Shown here one piece after another: positions 34,701 through 47,155 of a stretch of DNA of 64,000 nt (position 1 is its first letter; each line of letters opens with the position of its first letter). The stretch is from Voacanga thouarsii (lineage: Eukaryota; Streptophyta; Magnoliopsida; Gentianales; Apocynaceae), in contig JANUWF010002208.1 of NCBI GenBank assembly GCA_026120185.1, positions 620,001 to 684,000 on the forward strand. Direction: 5' to 3'. The notes beneath the pieces were generated by a model, which saw only the letters and a list, made by a program, of their open reading frames with translations, ran no database searches and was not told where the DNA came from. The position numbers and the translations under genes were made by a program.

Positions 34701-37700
34701 TAACAATTTCAACAAATCTAACGGTTGGATCATTAATTTTCAGTGCCCCACTTTGCAAATACCTCAGCTTTTTGGTATTTTGTAGATATTTTATAGATTA
34801 TGTGCAAAAGTATATCCGATTATCTTTAAATTTGGTCGTAACACTTTTTCTTGTGATTTAAACAAATCTAACGGTCGGATCATTAATTTAAGGTGCCTAT
34901 CTTTATAAATTCCTTAGATTCTCGGTATTTTTGTAGACATTTGTTGGATGACGTGCAAAAGTAAATCCGATTATCTTTAGATTGTTTTATAACTCTTTTT
35001 GTAGACATTTGTTGGATTGCATGCCAAACGATATCCGATTATCTTCAAGTTTGGTCATAACACTTTTCTTAGCAATTTCAACAAATCTGGTGGTCGGATC
35101 ATTAATTTGAAGTGCATATCTTTGTACATGCCTTAGATTTTCAGATTTTTGTAGAGATTTAACAGGATTACCAAAATATATCAAATTATCTTTAAATTTG
35201 GATATAACACTTTTCTTAATAGGTTCAACAAATCAAATGGTCGGATCGTTAATTTACATTGCCTATCTTTGCAAATACCTTAACTTTTTGGTATTTTGGT
35301 AGATATTTTGTAGGACAACGTGTAAAAGTGTACCCGATTATCTTTAAATTTGGTCGTAATACCTTTCAGGGCAATTTCAATAAATTTAACAATAGGATCA
35401 TTAATTTGAAGTGCTTATCTTTGTAAATGCCATCGGTTTTCATATTTTTGTAGAGATTTAATTGATTACGTGCCAAAATATATCTGATTAGCTTCAAATT
35501 TGTTAATAACATTTTTCATAACAATATCAACACATCTAACGGTTGGATCGTTAATTTTGAGTGCCTAACTTTATAAATACCTCAGCTTTTTGGTATTTTT
35601 GTAGAATTTTTATAGATTATGTGCAAAAGTATATCCGATTATCTTTAAATTTGGTCGTAACACTTTTTCTTGTGATTTAAACAAATCTAACGGTCAGATC
35701 ATTAATTTATGGTGCCTATCTTTATAAATGCCATAGATTTTTGGTATTTTTATAGACATTTGTTGGATGACGTGCAAAAGTAAATCCGATTATCTTAAAA
35801 TTTGCTTATAACACTTTTCCTTACAATTTAACCAAATCTAATGGTCGATCATTAATTTAAATTGTCTGTCCTTGTAAATGCCTTAGGTTTTCGATTTTTT
35901 TGTAGACATTTGTTGGATTGCATGCTAAAATATATCCGATTATCTTCAACTTTGGTCATAACACTTTTCTTAGCAATTTTAACAAAGCTGGTGGTCGGAT
36001 CATTAATTTGAAGTGCCTATCTTTGTACATGCTTTAGATTTTCAGATTTTTGTATAGATTTAACTGGATTGCGCGGAAAAATATATCAAATTACCTTTAA
36101 ATTTGGATATAACACTTTTCTTAATAGTTTCAATAAATCGAATGGTCGGATCGTTAATTTGCATTGCCTATCTTTGCAAATACCTTAACTTTTCGGTATT
36201 TTGGTAGATATTTTGTAGGACAACGTGTAAAAGTATACCCGATTATCTTTAAATTTGGGCATAACACTATTCAGAGCAATTTCAATAAATTAAATAATAG
36301 GATCACTAATTTGAAGCGCTTATCTTTGTAAATGCCATAAGTTTTCATATTTTCGTAGAGATTTAATTGATTACATGCCAAAATATATCTGATTACCTTC
36401 AAATTGGTTAATAAATTTTTTCTTAACAATTTCAACAAATCTAACGGTTGGATTGTTAATTTTCAGTGCCCAACTTTATAAATACCTCAACTTTTTGATA
36501 TTTTTGTAGATATTTTATAGATTATGTGCAAAAGTATATCCGATTATCTTTAAATTTGGTCATAACACTTTTTCTTATGATTTAAACAAATCTAACAGTC
36601 GGATCAATTATTTAAAGTGCCTATCTTTATAAATGCCTTAGGTTTTCGGTATTAAAGTATACATTTGTTGGATGACGTGCAAAAGTAAATCCAATTATCT
36701 TTAGATTTGCTTATAACACTTTTCCATGCAATTTAACCAAATCTGACGGTCAGATCATTTGTTTAAATTGCCTGTATTTGTAAATGCCTTAGGTTTTCGA
36801 TTTTTTTGTAGACATTTGTTGGATTGCATGACAAAATATATCCGATTATCTTCAAGTTTGGTCCAAACACTTTTCTTAGCAATTTTAATAAATCTGGTGG
36901 TCGGATCATTAATTTGAAGTGCCTGTCTTTGTACATGCCTTAGATTTTCAGATTTTTGTAGAGATTTAACTGGATTGCATGCCAAAATATATCAAATTAC
37001 CTTTAAATTTGGATATAACACTTTTCTTAATAGTTTCAACAAATCAAACGGTCAGATCGTTAATTTGCTGTGCCTATCTTTGTAAATACCTTAACATTTC
37101 GGTATTTTGATAGATATTTTGTAGGACTACATGTAAAAGTATACCCGATTATGTTTAAATTTGGTCATAACACTTTCATAGCAATTTCAATAAATTTAAC
37201 GGTTGGATCATTAATTTGAAGTTCTTATCTTTGTAAATGCCGTAGGTTTTCAGATTTTTGTAGAGATTTAATTGATTGCGTGCCAAAATATATTTGATTA
37301 CCTTTAAATTTGTTAATAATAATTTTCTTAACAATTTCAAAAAATCTAACGGTTGAATCGTTAATTTTCAGTGCCTAACTTTGTAAATTCCTCAGCTTTT
37401 TGGTATTTTTGTAGATATTTTATAGATTATGTGCAAAAGTATGTCGGATTATCTTTAAATTTGATCGTAACACTTTTTCTTGTGATTTAAACAAATCTAA
37501 ATGTTAGATCATTAATTTAAAGTGCCTATCTTTATAAATGCCTTAGATTTTCGGTATTTTTGTAGACATTTGTTGGATGACGTGCAAAAGTAAATCTGAT
37601 GCCTTAGGTTTTCTGATTTTTGTAGAGATTTAATTGATTATGTGACAAAATATATTTGATTACATTCCAATTGGTTAATAACATTTTTATTAACAATTTG

Positions 37701-40700
37701 AACAAATCTAATGGTTAGGTCGTTAATTTTCAGTGCCTAACATTATAAATACCTCAGCTTTTTGGTATTTTTGTAGATATTTTATAAATTATGTGCAAAA
37801 ATATATTCGATTATCTTTAAATTTAGTCGTAACACTTTTTCTTGTGATTTAAACAAATCTAACGGTCGGATCGTTAATATAAAGTGCCTATCTTTATAAA
37901 TGTCTTAGGTTCTCGGTATTTTTGTAGATATTTATTGGATAACGTGCAAAAGTAAATCCAATTATCTTTAGATTTTCTTATAACAATTTTCCAGGCAATT
38001 TAACCAAATCTGACAGTCAGATCATTTACTTAAATTGCCTGTCTTTTTAAATGCCTTAAATTTTCGATTTTTTTATAGACATTTGTTGGATTGCATTGCA
38101 AAAAATATCAGATTATCTTCAACTTTGGTCATAACACTTTTCTTAGCAATTTTAACAAATCTGGTGGTTGGATCATTAATTTGAAGTGCCTATCTTTGTA
38201 CATGTATTAGATTTTCAGATTTTTGCAGAGATTTACTGAATTGCGTGGCAAAATATATCAAATTACCTTTAAATTTGGATATAACACTTTTCTTAATAGT
38301 TTCAATAAATCAAATGGTCGGATCGTTAATTTGCATTGCCTATCTTTGCAAATACCTAAACTTTTCGGTATTTTGGTAGATATTTTGTAGGACAACGTGT
38401 AAAAGTATATCCGATTATCTTTAAATTTGGTAATAACACTATTCAGAGAAATTTCAATAAATTAAATAATATGATCATTAATTTGAAGCGCTTATCTTTG
38501 TAAATGCCTTAAGTTTTCATATTTTTGTAGAGATTTAATTGATTACGAGCCAAAATATATCTGATTACCTTTAAATTTGTTATTAACATTTTTCTTAACA
38601 ATTTAACAAATTTAACGGTTGGATCGTTAATTTTTAGTGCCTAACTTTGTAAATACCACAGCTTTTTTGTATTTTTGTAGATATTTTATAGATTATGTGC
38701 AAAAGTATATCAGATTATCTTTAAATTTGGTCGTAACATTTTTTCTTGTGATTTAAACAAATCTAACGGTCAGATCGTTAATTTAAAGTTCCTATCTTTA
38801 TGAATGCCATAGATTTTCGGTATTTTTGTAGACATTTGTTGGATGACGTGCAAAAGTAAATCCAATTTATCTTTAAATTTGCTTATAACATTTCTCCTTG
38901 CCATTTAAACAAATCTAACGGTCAAATCATTAATTTAAATTTCCTGTCTTTGTAAATCCCTTAAATTTTCGATTTTTTTATAGACATTTGTTGGATTGCA
39001 TGCCAAAATATATCCGATTATCTTCAAGTTTGGTCATAACACTTTTCTTAGCAATTTCAACAAATCTGGTGGTCGGATAATTAATTGGAAGTGCCTATTT
39101 TTGTACATGCCTTAGATTTTCAGATTTTTGTAGAGATTTAACTGGATTGCGTGCCAAAATATATCAAATTACCTTTAAATTTGGATATAACACTTTTCAT
39201 AATAGTTTCAACAAATGAAACGATCGGATAATTAATTTACAATGCCTATCATTGTAAATAACTTAACTTTTCGTTATTTTGGTAGATATTTTTGTAGGAC
39301 TACGTGTAAAAGTATACCCGATTATCTTTAAATTTGGTCATAACACTTTTCATAGCAATTTCAATAAATTTAACGGTTGGATCATGAATTTGAAATGCTT
39401 ATCTTTGTAAATGCTATAGGTTTTCAGGTTTTTGTAGAGATTTAATTGATTGCGTGCCAAAATATATCTGATTACCTTTAAATTTGTTAATAACATTTTT
39501 CTAAACAATTTCAACAAATTTGACGGTTGGATCTTTAATTTTCAGAGTCTATCTTTGTAAATACCTCAGCTTTTTTGTATTTTTGTAGATATTTTATAGA
39601 TTATGTGCAAAAGTATATCCGATTATCTTTAAATTTGGTTGTATCACTTTTTCTTATGATTTAAACAAATCTAACGGTCGGATCGTAAATTTAAAGTGCC
39701 TATCTTTATAAATGCCATAGGTTTTCGGTATTTTTGTAGACATTTGTCGGATAACGTGCAAAAGTAAATCCGATTATCTTTAGATTTGCTTATAACACTT
39801 TTCCATGCAATTTAACGAAATCTGATGGTCAGATCATTTATTTAAATTGCCTGTCTTTGTAAATGCCTTAGGTTTTTTATTTTTTTGTAGACATTTGTTG
39901 GATTGCATTCTAAAATATATCCGATTATCTTCAAATTTGTTCATAACACTTTTCCAAGCAATTTCAATAAATCTGGTGGTCGGATTATTAATTGGAAGTG
40001 CCTATTTTTGTACCTGCCTTAGATTTTCAGATTTTTATAGAGATTTAACTGATTGCGTGCCAAAATATATTATATTACCTTTAAATTTGTATATAACGCT
40101 TTTCCTAATAGTTTCAACAAATGAAACGATCGGATAATTAATTTACAATGCCTATCATTGTAAATAACTTAACTTTTCGGTATTTTGGTAGATATTTTTT
40201 TAGGACTACGTGTAAAAGTATACCCCATTATTTTTAAATTTGGTCATAACACTTTTCATAGCAATTTCAATAAATTTAACGGTTGGATCATGAATTTGAA
40301 ATGCTTATCTTTGTAAATGCTATAGGTTTTCAAGTTTTTGTAGAGATTTAATTGATTGCGTGCCAAAATATATCTGATTACCTTTAAATTTGTTAATAAC
40401 ATTTTTCTAAACAATTTCAACAAATTTGACGGTTGGATCGTTAATTTTCAGAGTCTATCTTTGTAAATACCTCAGCTTTTTTGTATTTTTGTAGATATTT
40501 TATAGATTATGTGCAAAAGTATATCCGATTATCTTTAAATTTGGTCATAACACTTTTTCTTATGATTTAAACAAATCTAACGGTCGGATCGTAAATTTAA
40601 AGTGCCTATCTTTATAAATGCCATAGGTTTTCGGTATTTTTGTAGACATTTGTCGGATAACGTGCAAAAGTAAATCCGATTATCTTTAGATTTGCTTATA

Positions 40701-43700
40701 ACACTTTTCCATGCAATTTAACGAAATCTGATGGTCAGATCATTTATTTAAATTGCCTGTCTTTGTAAATGCCTTAGGGTTTTGATTTTTTTGTAGACAT
40801 TTGTTGGATTGCATTCTAAAATATATCCGATTATCTTCAAATTTGTTCATAACACTTTTCCAAGCAATTTCAATAAATCTGGTGGTCGGATCATTAATTG
40901 GAAGTGCCTATTTTTGTACCTGCCTTAGATTTTTAGATTTTTATAGAGATTTAACTGATTGCGTGCCAAAATATATCAAATTACCTTTAAATTTGGATAT
41001 AACACTTTTCTTAATAGTTTCAACATATCAAACGGTCGGATCGTTATTTTGCAGTGCCTATCTTTGTAAATACCTTAACTTTTCGGTATTTTGGTAGATA
41101 TTTTTGTAGGACTACGTGTAAAAGTATACCCGATTATCTTTAAATTTGGTCATAACACTTTTCATAGCAATTTCAATAAATTTAACGGTTGGATCATGAA
41201 TTTGAAGTGCTTATCTTTGTAAATGTTATAGGTTTTCAGGTTTTTGTAGAGATTTAATTGATTGCGTGCCAAAATATATCTAATTACCTTTAAATTTGTT
41301 AATAACATTTTTCTTAACAATTTCAACAAATCTAACAGTTGGATCGTTAATTTTCAGTGCCTAACTTTGTAAATACCTCAGCTTTTTGGTATTTTTGTAG
41401 ATAGTTTATAGATTATGTGCAAAAGTTTATCCGATTATCTTTAAATTTGGTCGTAACACTTTTTCTTATGATTTAAACAAATCTAACGGTCGGATCGTAA
41501 ATTTAAAGTGCCTATATTTATAAATGCCATAGGTTTTCGGTATTTTTGTAGACATTAGTCGGATAACGTGCAAAAGTAAATCCGATTATCTTTAGATTTG
41601 CTTATAACACTTTTCCATGCAATTTAACGAAATTTGATGGTCAGATCATTTATTTAAATTACCTGTCTTTGTAAATGCCTTAGGTTTTTGATTTTTTTTT
41701 GTAGACATTTGTCGGATTGCATGTTAAAATATATCTGATTATCTTCAAGTTTGGTCATAATACTTTTTTCTTAGCAATTTTAACAAATCTGGTGGTCGAA
41801 TCATTAATTTGAAGTGCCTATCTTTGCACATGCCTTAGATTTTCAGACTTTTGTAGATATTTAACTGGATTCCGTGCCAAAACATATCAAATTACCTTTA
41901 AATTTGGATATAACACTTTTCTTAATAGTTTCAACAAATCAAACGGTCGGATCGTCAATTTGCAGTGCTTATCTTTGTAAATACCTTAACTTTTCGATAT
42001 TTTGGTAGATATTTTGCAGGACTATGTGTAAAAGTATACCCGATTATCTTTAAATTTGGTCATAACACTTTTCATAGCAATTTCAATAAATTTAATAGTT
42101 GGATCATTAATTTGAAGTGCTTCGCTTTGTAAATGCCATAGGTTTTCATATTTTTGTAGTGATTTAATTGATTACGTGCCAAAATATATCTGATTACCTT
42201 TAAATTTTTTAATAACATTTTTCTTAACAATTTCAACAAATCTGACGGTTGGTTCGTTAATTTTCAATGCCTAACTTTGTAAATACCTTAGCTTTTTGGT
42301 ATTTTTGTAGATATTTTATAGATAATGTGCAAAAGTATATCCGATTATCTTTAAAATTGGTTGTAACACTTTTTCTTGTGATTCAAACAAATCCAATGGT
42401 CAGATCCTTAATTTAAAGTACCTATCTTTATAAATGTCTTCGGTTTTCGGTATTTTTGTAGACATATGTTGGATAGCGTGCAAAAGTAAATCTGATTATC
42501 CTTAGATTTGCTTATAACACTTTTACTTGCAATTTAACCAAATTTGACAGTCAGATCATTAATTTAAATTGCTTGTCTTTGTAAATGCCTTAGGTTTTCG
42601 ATTTTTTTCTAGACTTTTGTTGGATTGCAAGCCAAAATATATCTAATTATCTTCAAGTTTGGTCATAACATTTTTCTTCGGAATTTCAACAAATCTGGTG
42701 GTCGGATCATTAATTTGAAGTGCCTATCTTTGTACATGCCTTAGATTTTCCAATTTTTGTAGAGATTTAACTGGTGTGCATGCCAAAATATATCAAATTA
42801 CCTTTAAATTTGGTTATAACAATTTTCTTAATAGTTTCAACAAATCAAATGGTCGGATCATATATTTGTTGTGCCTATTATTATAAATACCTTTACTTTT
42901 CGGTATTTTGTAGATATTTTGTAGGACTACATGTAAATGTATGCCCGATTATCTTTAAATTTGGTCATAACACTTTTCTTTGCAATTTCAACAAATTCAA
43001 CGGTTGGATCATTAATTTGATGTGCTTATCTTTGTAAATGCCTTAGGTTTTCAGATTTTTGTAGATATTTAACTGGATTGCTTTCCAAAATATATTTGAT
43101 TACCTTTAAATTTGTTAATAACTTTTTTCTTAACAATTTCAAGAAATCTAACGGTTGGATCGTTAATTTTCAGTGCCTATCTTTGTAAATACTTTAGGTT
43201 TTCGGTATTTTTGTAGATATTTTATTAGATTATGTGCAAAAGTATATCCGATTATCTTTAAATTTGGTTATAATACTTTTTCTTGTAATTTAAATAAATC
43301 TAACGGTCGGATCTTTAATTTAAATTGTTTATCTTTATTAATGTCTTAGATTTTCCGCATTTTTGTAGACATTTGTTGGATAACGTGCAAAAGTAAATCC
43401 GATTATCTTTAAATTTGCTTATAACATTTCTCCTTGCTATTTAAACAAATCTAACGGTCAAATCATTAATTTAAATTTCCTGTCTTCGTAAATCCCTTAA
43501 ATTTTCAATTTTTTTGTAGACATTGGTTGGATTGCATGCCAAAATATATCCGATTATCTTCAAGTTTGGTCATAACACTTTTCTTAGCAATTTCAATAAA
43601 TCTGGTGGTTGGATCATTAATTGGAAGTGCCTATTTTTGTACATGCCTTAGATTTTCAGATTTTTATCGAGATTTAACTGATTGTGTGCCAAAATATATC

Positions 43701-44390
43701 AAATTACCTTTAAATTTTGATATAACACTTTTCTTAATAGTTTCAACATATCAAACGGTCGGATCGTTAATTTGCAGTGCCTATCTTTGTAAATACCTTA
43801 ACTTTTCAGTATTTTTGTAGATATTTTGTAGGACTATGTGTGAAAGTATACCTGATTATCTTTAAATTTTGTCATAACACTTTTTCTAGAAATTAAAAAA
43901 TATCTAATGGTCGGATCATTAATTGATATTGCTTATCGTTGTAAATGCCTTAGGTTTTTTGTCTTTTTGTAGACATTTGTTGATATCGCCTATCTTCAAA
44001 TTTAGTCATAACACTTTTCTTATCAATTTCAGCAAATTTAACGGTTGGATTATTAATTTGAAGTGTTTATCTTTGGAAATGCCTTAGGTTTTCAGATTTT
44101 TGTAGAGATTTAATTGGATTGCATGCCAAATATATCTGATTACCTTTAAATTTGTTTATAACATTTTTCTTAACAATTTTAACAAATCTAACGGTTGGAT
44201 CATTAATTTTCAGTGCCTATCTTTGTAAATACCTTTAGTTTTCAGTATTTTTTTAGATATTTTGAAGGATTACATGCAAAAGTATATCCGATTATCTTTA
44301 AATTTGATCATAACACTTTTTCTTATAATTTAAACAAATTTAACGGTCGGATCATTAATTTAAAGTGCCTATCTTTATAAATATCTTTTT
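31768..44390. repeat. Satellite array with hexameric higher-order repeat, about 905 bp
   Basis: About 84 head-to-tail monomers of about 150 bp. Each has a box close to AACGGTYGGATCRTTAATTT. Six monomer types follow in fixed order, told apart by sequence after the box and by central segments: TTGATTACGTGCC, TAGATTATGTGCAAAAG, TGGATGACGTGCAAAAG, TTGGATTGCATGCC, CTGGATTGCGTGCC and AGGACTACGTGTAAAAG. The box ending the sixth type recurs at about 31861, 32755, 33665, 34571, 35389, 36294, 37199, 38465, 39372, 40279, 41185, 42095, 42999 and 44040, mostly 902-910 apart. Exceptions: an 87-bp loss near 34990, a partial extra unit near 37597 and an extra monomer near 43880-44030. The array ends in mid-monomer at both sides. 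Short open frames inside are by-products of the repeat. Confidence 0.95.
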
Positions 44391-45013
44391 AAAAATTTGT
44401 GTTGTCACTAATGAGATTTCCCGTTTTCAAATGAGATTGGCGGGAAAGCCTTTATTGACAAAGTTTTCCATTCACAGTAAAAGTTATCATTTAGTGACAA
44501 TCATTTTTGTTGTCACTAAAGGTTTGTTACAACAACATAAAATGTTGTCTCCAATTCTGTTATTTAGTGACAATTATTTTGTTGTCACTAATATTTATTG
44601 TCACTAAAGCCCATTTCTCCAACGTTTTTCGTCACTAAATGCACATAAATAGTGACAAGAAAAATGTTGTCACTATAAGTGTACTATTTAGTGAGAATAC
44701 AATTTTTTGTCACTATAAGTGCATTATTTAGTGACAACAATTTCGTTTTAGTAACAACAATTTTTTAGTTGTCAATAAATAGATTTTTTGTTTTCAAATG
44801 AGATTAGCGGAAAAGTCTTTAGTGACCAAATTTAGTGACTACATTTTCTACTGTCACTAAAACGTTATCATTTAGTGACAAGAGTTTATATTGTCGCTAG
44901 AAGTTTGACCTTTACTGTCAATTTAATGGGTTGTCACTAATGCTATTATTTAGTGACAAGTATTTTGGTGTCACTAATATTTATTGTCACTAAAGTCCAT
45001 TTCTTCTGTAGTG
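44391..45013. repeat. Right subterminal and terminal repeat of the inner CACTA
   Basis: TTTAGTGACAA and TTGTCACTAA motifs in both orientations begin directly where the satellite stops (about 44398) and run to the terminus TTTCTTCTGTAGTG at 45013. Some longer blocks repeat inside, for example AAATGAGATTRGCGG at about 44429 and 44797. Confidence 0.85.
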
Positions 45014-45027
45014 ATATATTAACATAC

Positions 45028-45064
<37 letters not shown>

Positions 45065-45325
45065 ATATATTAGTCTATATGGGTGTTAGTATTTAAATAT
45101 TAATATATATATATATATATATATTAGTATATAAATAAATATATATATAAATACATATTATATATATATATATTCATAAATACATATTCATAAATATTAA
45201 TATATATATACAAACATATATACATATTTAATTATGTTGGTATGTGTGTCTCTATATATATTAATATTAACACATATTTACATATTAATATAGCATATTT
45301 AAATGATATATATATAGATATAAAT
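45014..45325. repeat. TA/GT microsatellite DNA of the outer CACTA
   Basis: A (GT)n run at about 45031-45062 is followed by (TA)n-rich sequence up to the Copia target duplication ATGTT (45326-45330). It resembles the sequence at 54551-54920 across the Copia insertion. Confidence 0.7.
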
Positions 45326-45330
45326 ATGTT

Positions 45331-47141
45331 TGTTGGGATGTATGTCCTTTTAGACTAGGTTTTTTATGTAAAAAAATCAAATATTTTAATAAAAGAATTT
45401 ATTTTCAGAAATTATTTGTGAATTTACAGTTTTATTTGAGCACAATTACGTTTAGAAAAGACCTATTGTGTTTAAGTAAGTAGTCCATGTGAATGGAGGT
45501 CTTTCATAGTAAGGTATGGATCACGGGTTACTTAACATATCAACTTTTGTTCTTAACTGATTGATGAGAATAGGAATCTCATCATGTCTAAGTTATTATG
45601 TTGTGAATTCTAAATGGGGAATGGCTTACCTTTAGCCAGTGAATAGTCCACTCACTTCATGATATAAGCGAATTTCGAATACGTAGAACATGACCTGTAG
45701 TAGTGGTTTGTAAAAGTATTATATGGTAAAAACCTAGACTAATACTATTACCGTATGGACTAGTACTCTACGACTTGAGTGTGAGTTGGTGGTCTGACAA
45801 AGTTGGAAGCATATGTTTTGATATGCTATAGTTGAGGTTTTATCGTAGGGTCAATACACTTGCATATTAGGTATGTGTGACTAGTTAGTTAAGACAAACT
45901 TGTACAAGATAGTTTCTATACTATATCGCCCCTTGTAGTTGTCTAAATGATCTAAATATCTAGGGCCCTAGGAAACATGATTTGAATGTTTGCTTTAGGG
46001 TAGCTCTCTTGGAAAGCGGAAACAATCCAGGAAGTCATGGATCATTGGACTAGAGGCCTAAAGATGGTAGATGTCATTTAGAGAGGTGTTAGTACACTTC
46101 TTTCTCTCTGAATGTACGGCGATGTATAGAGAAGTATTTTAGTCATTACACCTCTAGGTCGGAAACTCTGCTAACGCAGCATTCTCCTTAGGGTCAATAT
46201 TTTCTTATGGTGATATCAGAAAATATTTAAAATGTAAAATACAACTATTTATATGGCAAGGGTATTTTGGTTATTTTAGTAGCCAAGGCGGTATGTCTTT
46301 TAGTCCCCAGTATAGACCGTGAGGCCTAATTAAATACGGGCTAAGGAATTGATCTTAAATTAAATAAAATTTATTTTATTTAAGTAGCCTAATTTAATTA
46401 TTTGGTTAGAATAAAATAAAGGTCCATGGAGAGAGAGAATTAATTAAATTAGTTTAGTGGGTTAATTAATTATTCAGGGCTTTGGCCTAGTTTGAATAAT
46501 TAAAGATTAAGCTGGGACTAAACTAATATAGGCTTATTAATTGGACTAGTTTATTTGGACTGAAAAATTAATTATTAATTGGGCCATTAGGATAGTTCTA
46601 ATTAGAATAATTAATTAAGCCCAAAAGGTTAAACTAAGAGTCTAATGGCCCAGTCCAGTTTAATCTAGGATTTTATTTAGGTTAAATAGGAAGATTAGAA
46701 ACAACGTCGTTGTTACAAACACACACTCTCAAAGACGGCTTCTTTTCTGTGAAAGGCCAGGCGTCTCTCTCTCTCTCTTTCCAAAAAAATTCCCTTGCCT
46801 GTTAGTTGTTCACCAAACGGTAGTTAGGCAACAGGTCGAGAGTTCGGCGTTTACATACATGCAAAAACGGAGTTGGAGGCTTGCAGGAATTACACTAGAG
46901 GCTTCTACCAGCACACCTACCCCGGTTACGCACGTTCTGGTCCAGCCACCTTTGAGAACCAGAAGAAGAGATAAAAATTTTAAAACCTTGGGATTTGGAC
47001 AGGGCGTAACTGGCGCCGACTAGGGCAGCCGGAGCTAGCGCCGGCGCCGGCCCTGTCTTGAAATCCCCTGTTGTGTTTTTCTAATTTTTTTATGTTCGCT
47101 TCAGCTGCGTGCCTTGTGTTTTCCCACTTTTTGTGCCTTCA
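45331..47141 (+). repeat. 5' LTR of the 9.2-kb Copia
   Basis: 1,811 bp. It ends in a GC-rich GCCGGCGCCGG-type patch, a TTCGCTTCAGCTGCGTGCC block and GCCTTCA. A CT microsatellite lies near 46765-46780. It aligns along its length with the 3' LTR. Confidence 0.92.
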
Positions 47142-47142
47142 A

Positions 47143-47155
47143 TGGGTATCAGAGC
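47143..47155 (+). promoter_or_regulatory. Primer-binding site, initiator tRNA-Met type
   Basis: TGGGTATCAGAGC follows the LTR by one base. It is the common plant Copia site TGGTATCAGAGC with one extra G. Confidence 0.8.

Larger units (their letters stand above)
16897..45013 (-). mobile_element. Inner CACTA element carrying Transposase_24 and a satellite array
   Basis: Left terminus CACTACAGGGAGAGTGACC (16897); right terminus, inverted, CACTACAGAAGAAATGGAC (45013). Both continue into TTTAGTGACAA, giving inverted repeats of about 32 bp. Flanks are ATA on both sides (16894-16896, 45014-45016). Subterminal TAGTGACAAC motifs fill 16897-19510 (minus a solo LTR) and 44391-45013. The only recognised gene is a Transposase_24 (Ptta/En/Spm) gene on the minus strand, so the element is oriented with its 5' side to the right. 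Without the Gypsy and solo LTR insertions it is about 18 kb, of which about 12.6 kb is a tandem satellite. No Transposase_21 (TNP2) gene was found, so it probably needs help to move. Confidence 0.85.

Noticed and set aside
39847..41097. Pair of similar open frames of 96 and 98 codons that look like a conserved protein
   Set aside because: They lie in adjacent copies of the 905-bp satellite unit; their likeness follows from the repeat, and other units have different frames and stops.
31768..44390. Possible CRISPR-like or minisatellite array
   Set aside because: Monomers are about 150 bp and directly adjacent with no unique spacers; it is a satellite with higher-order order.
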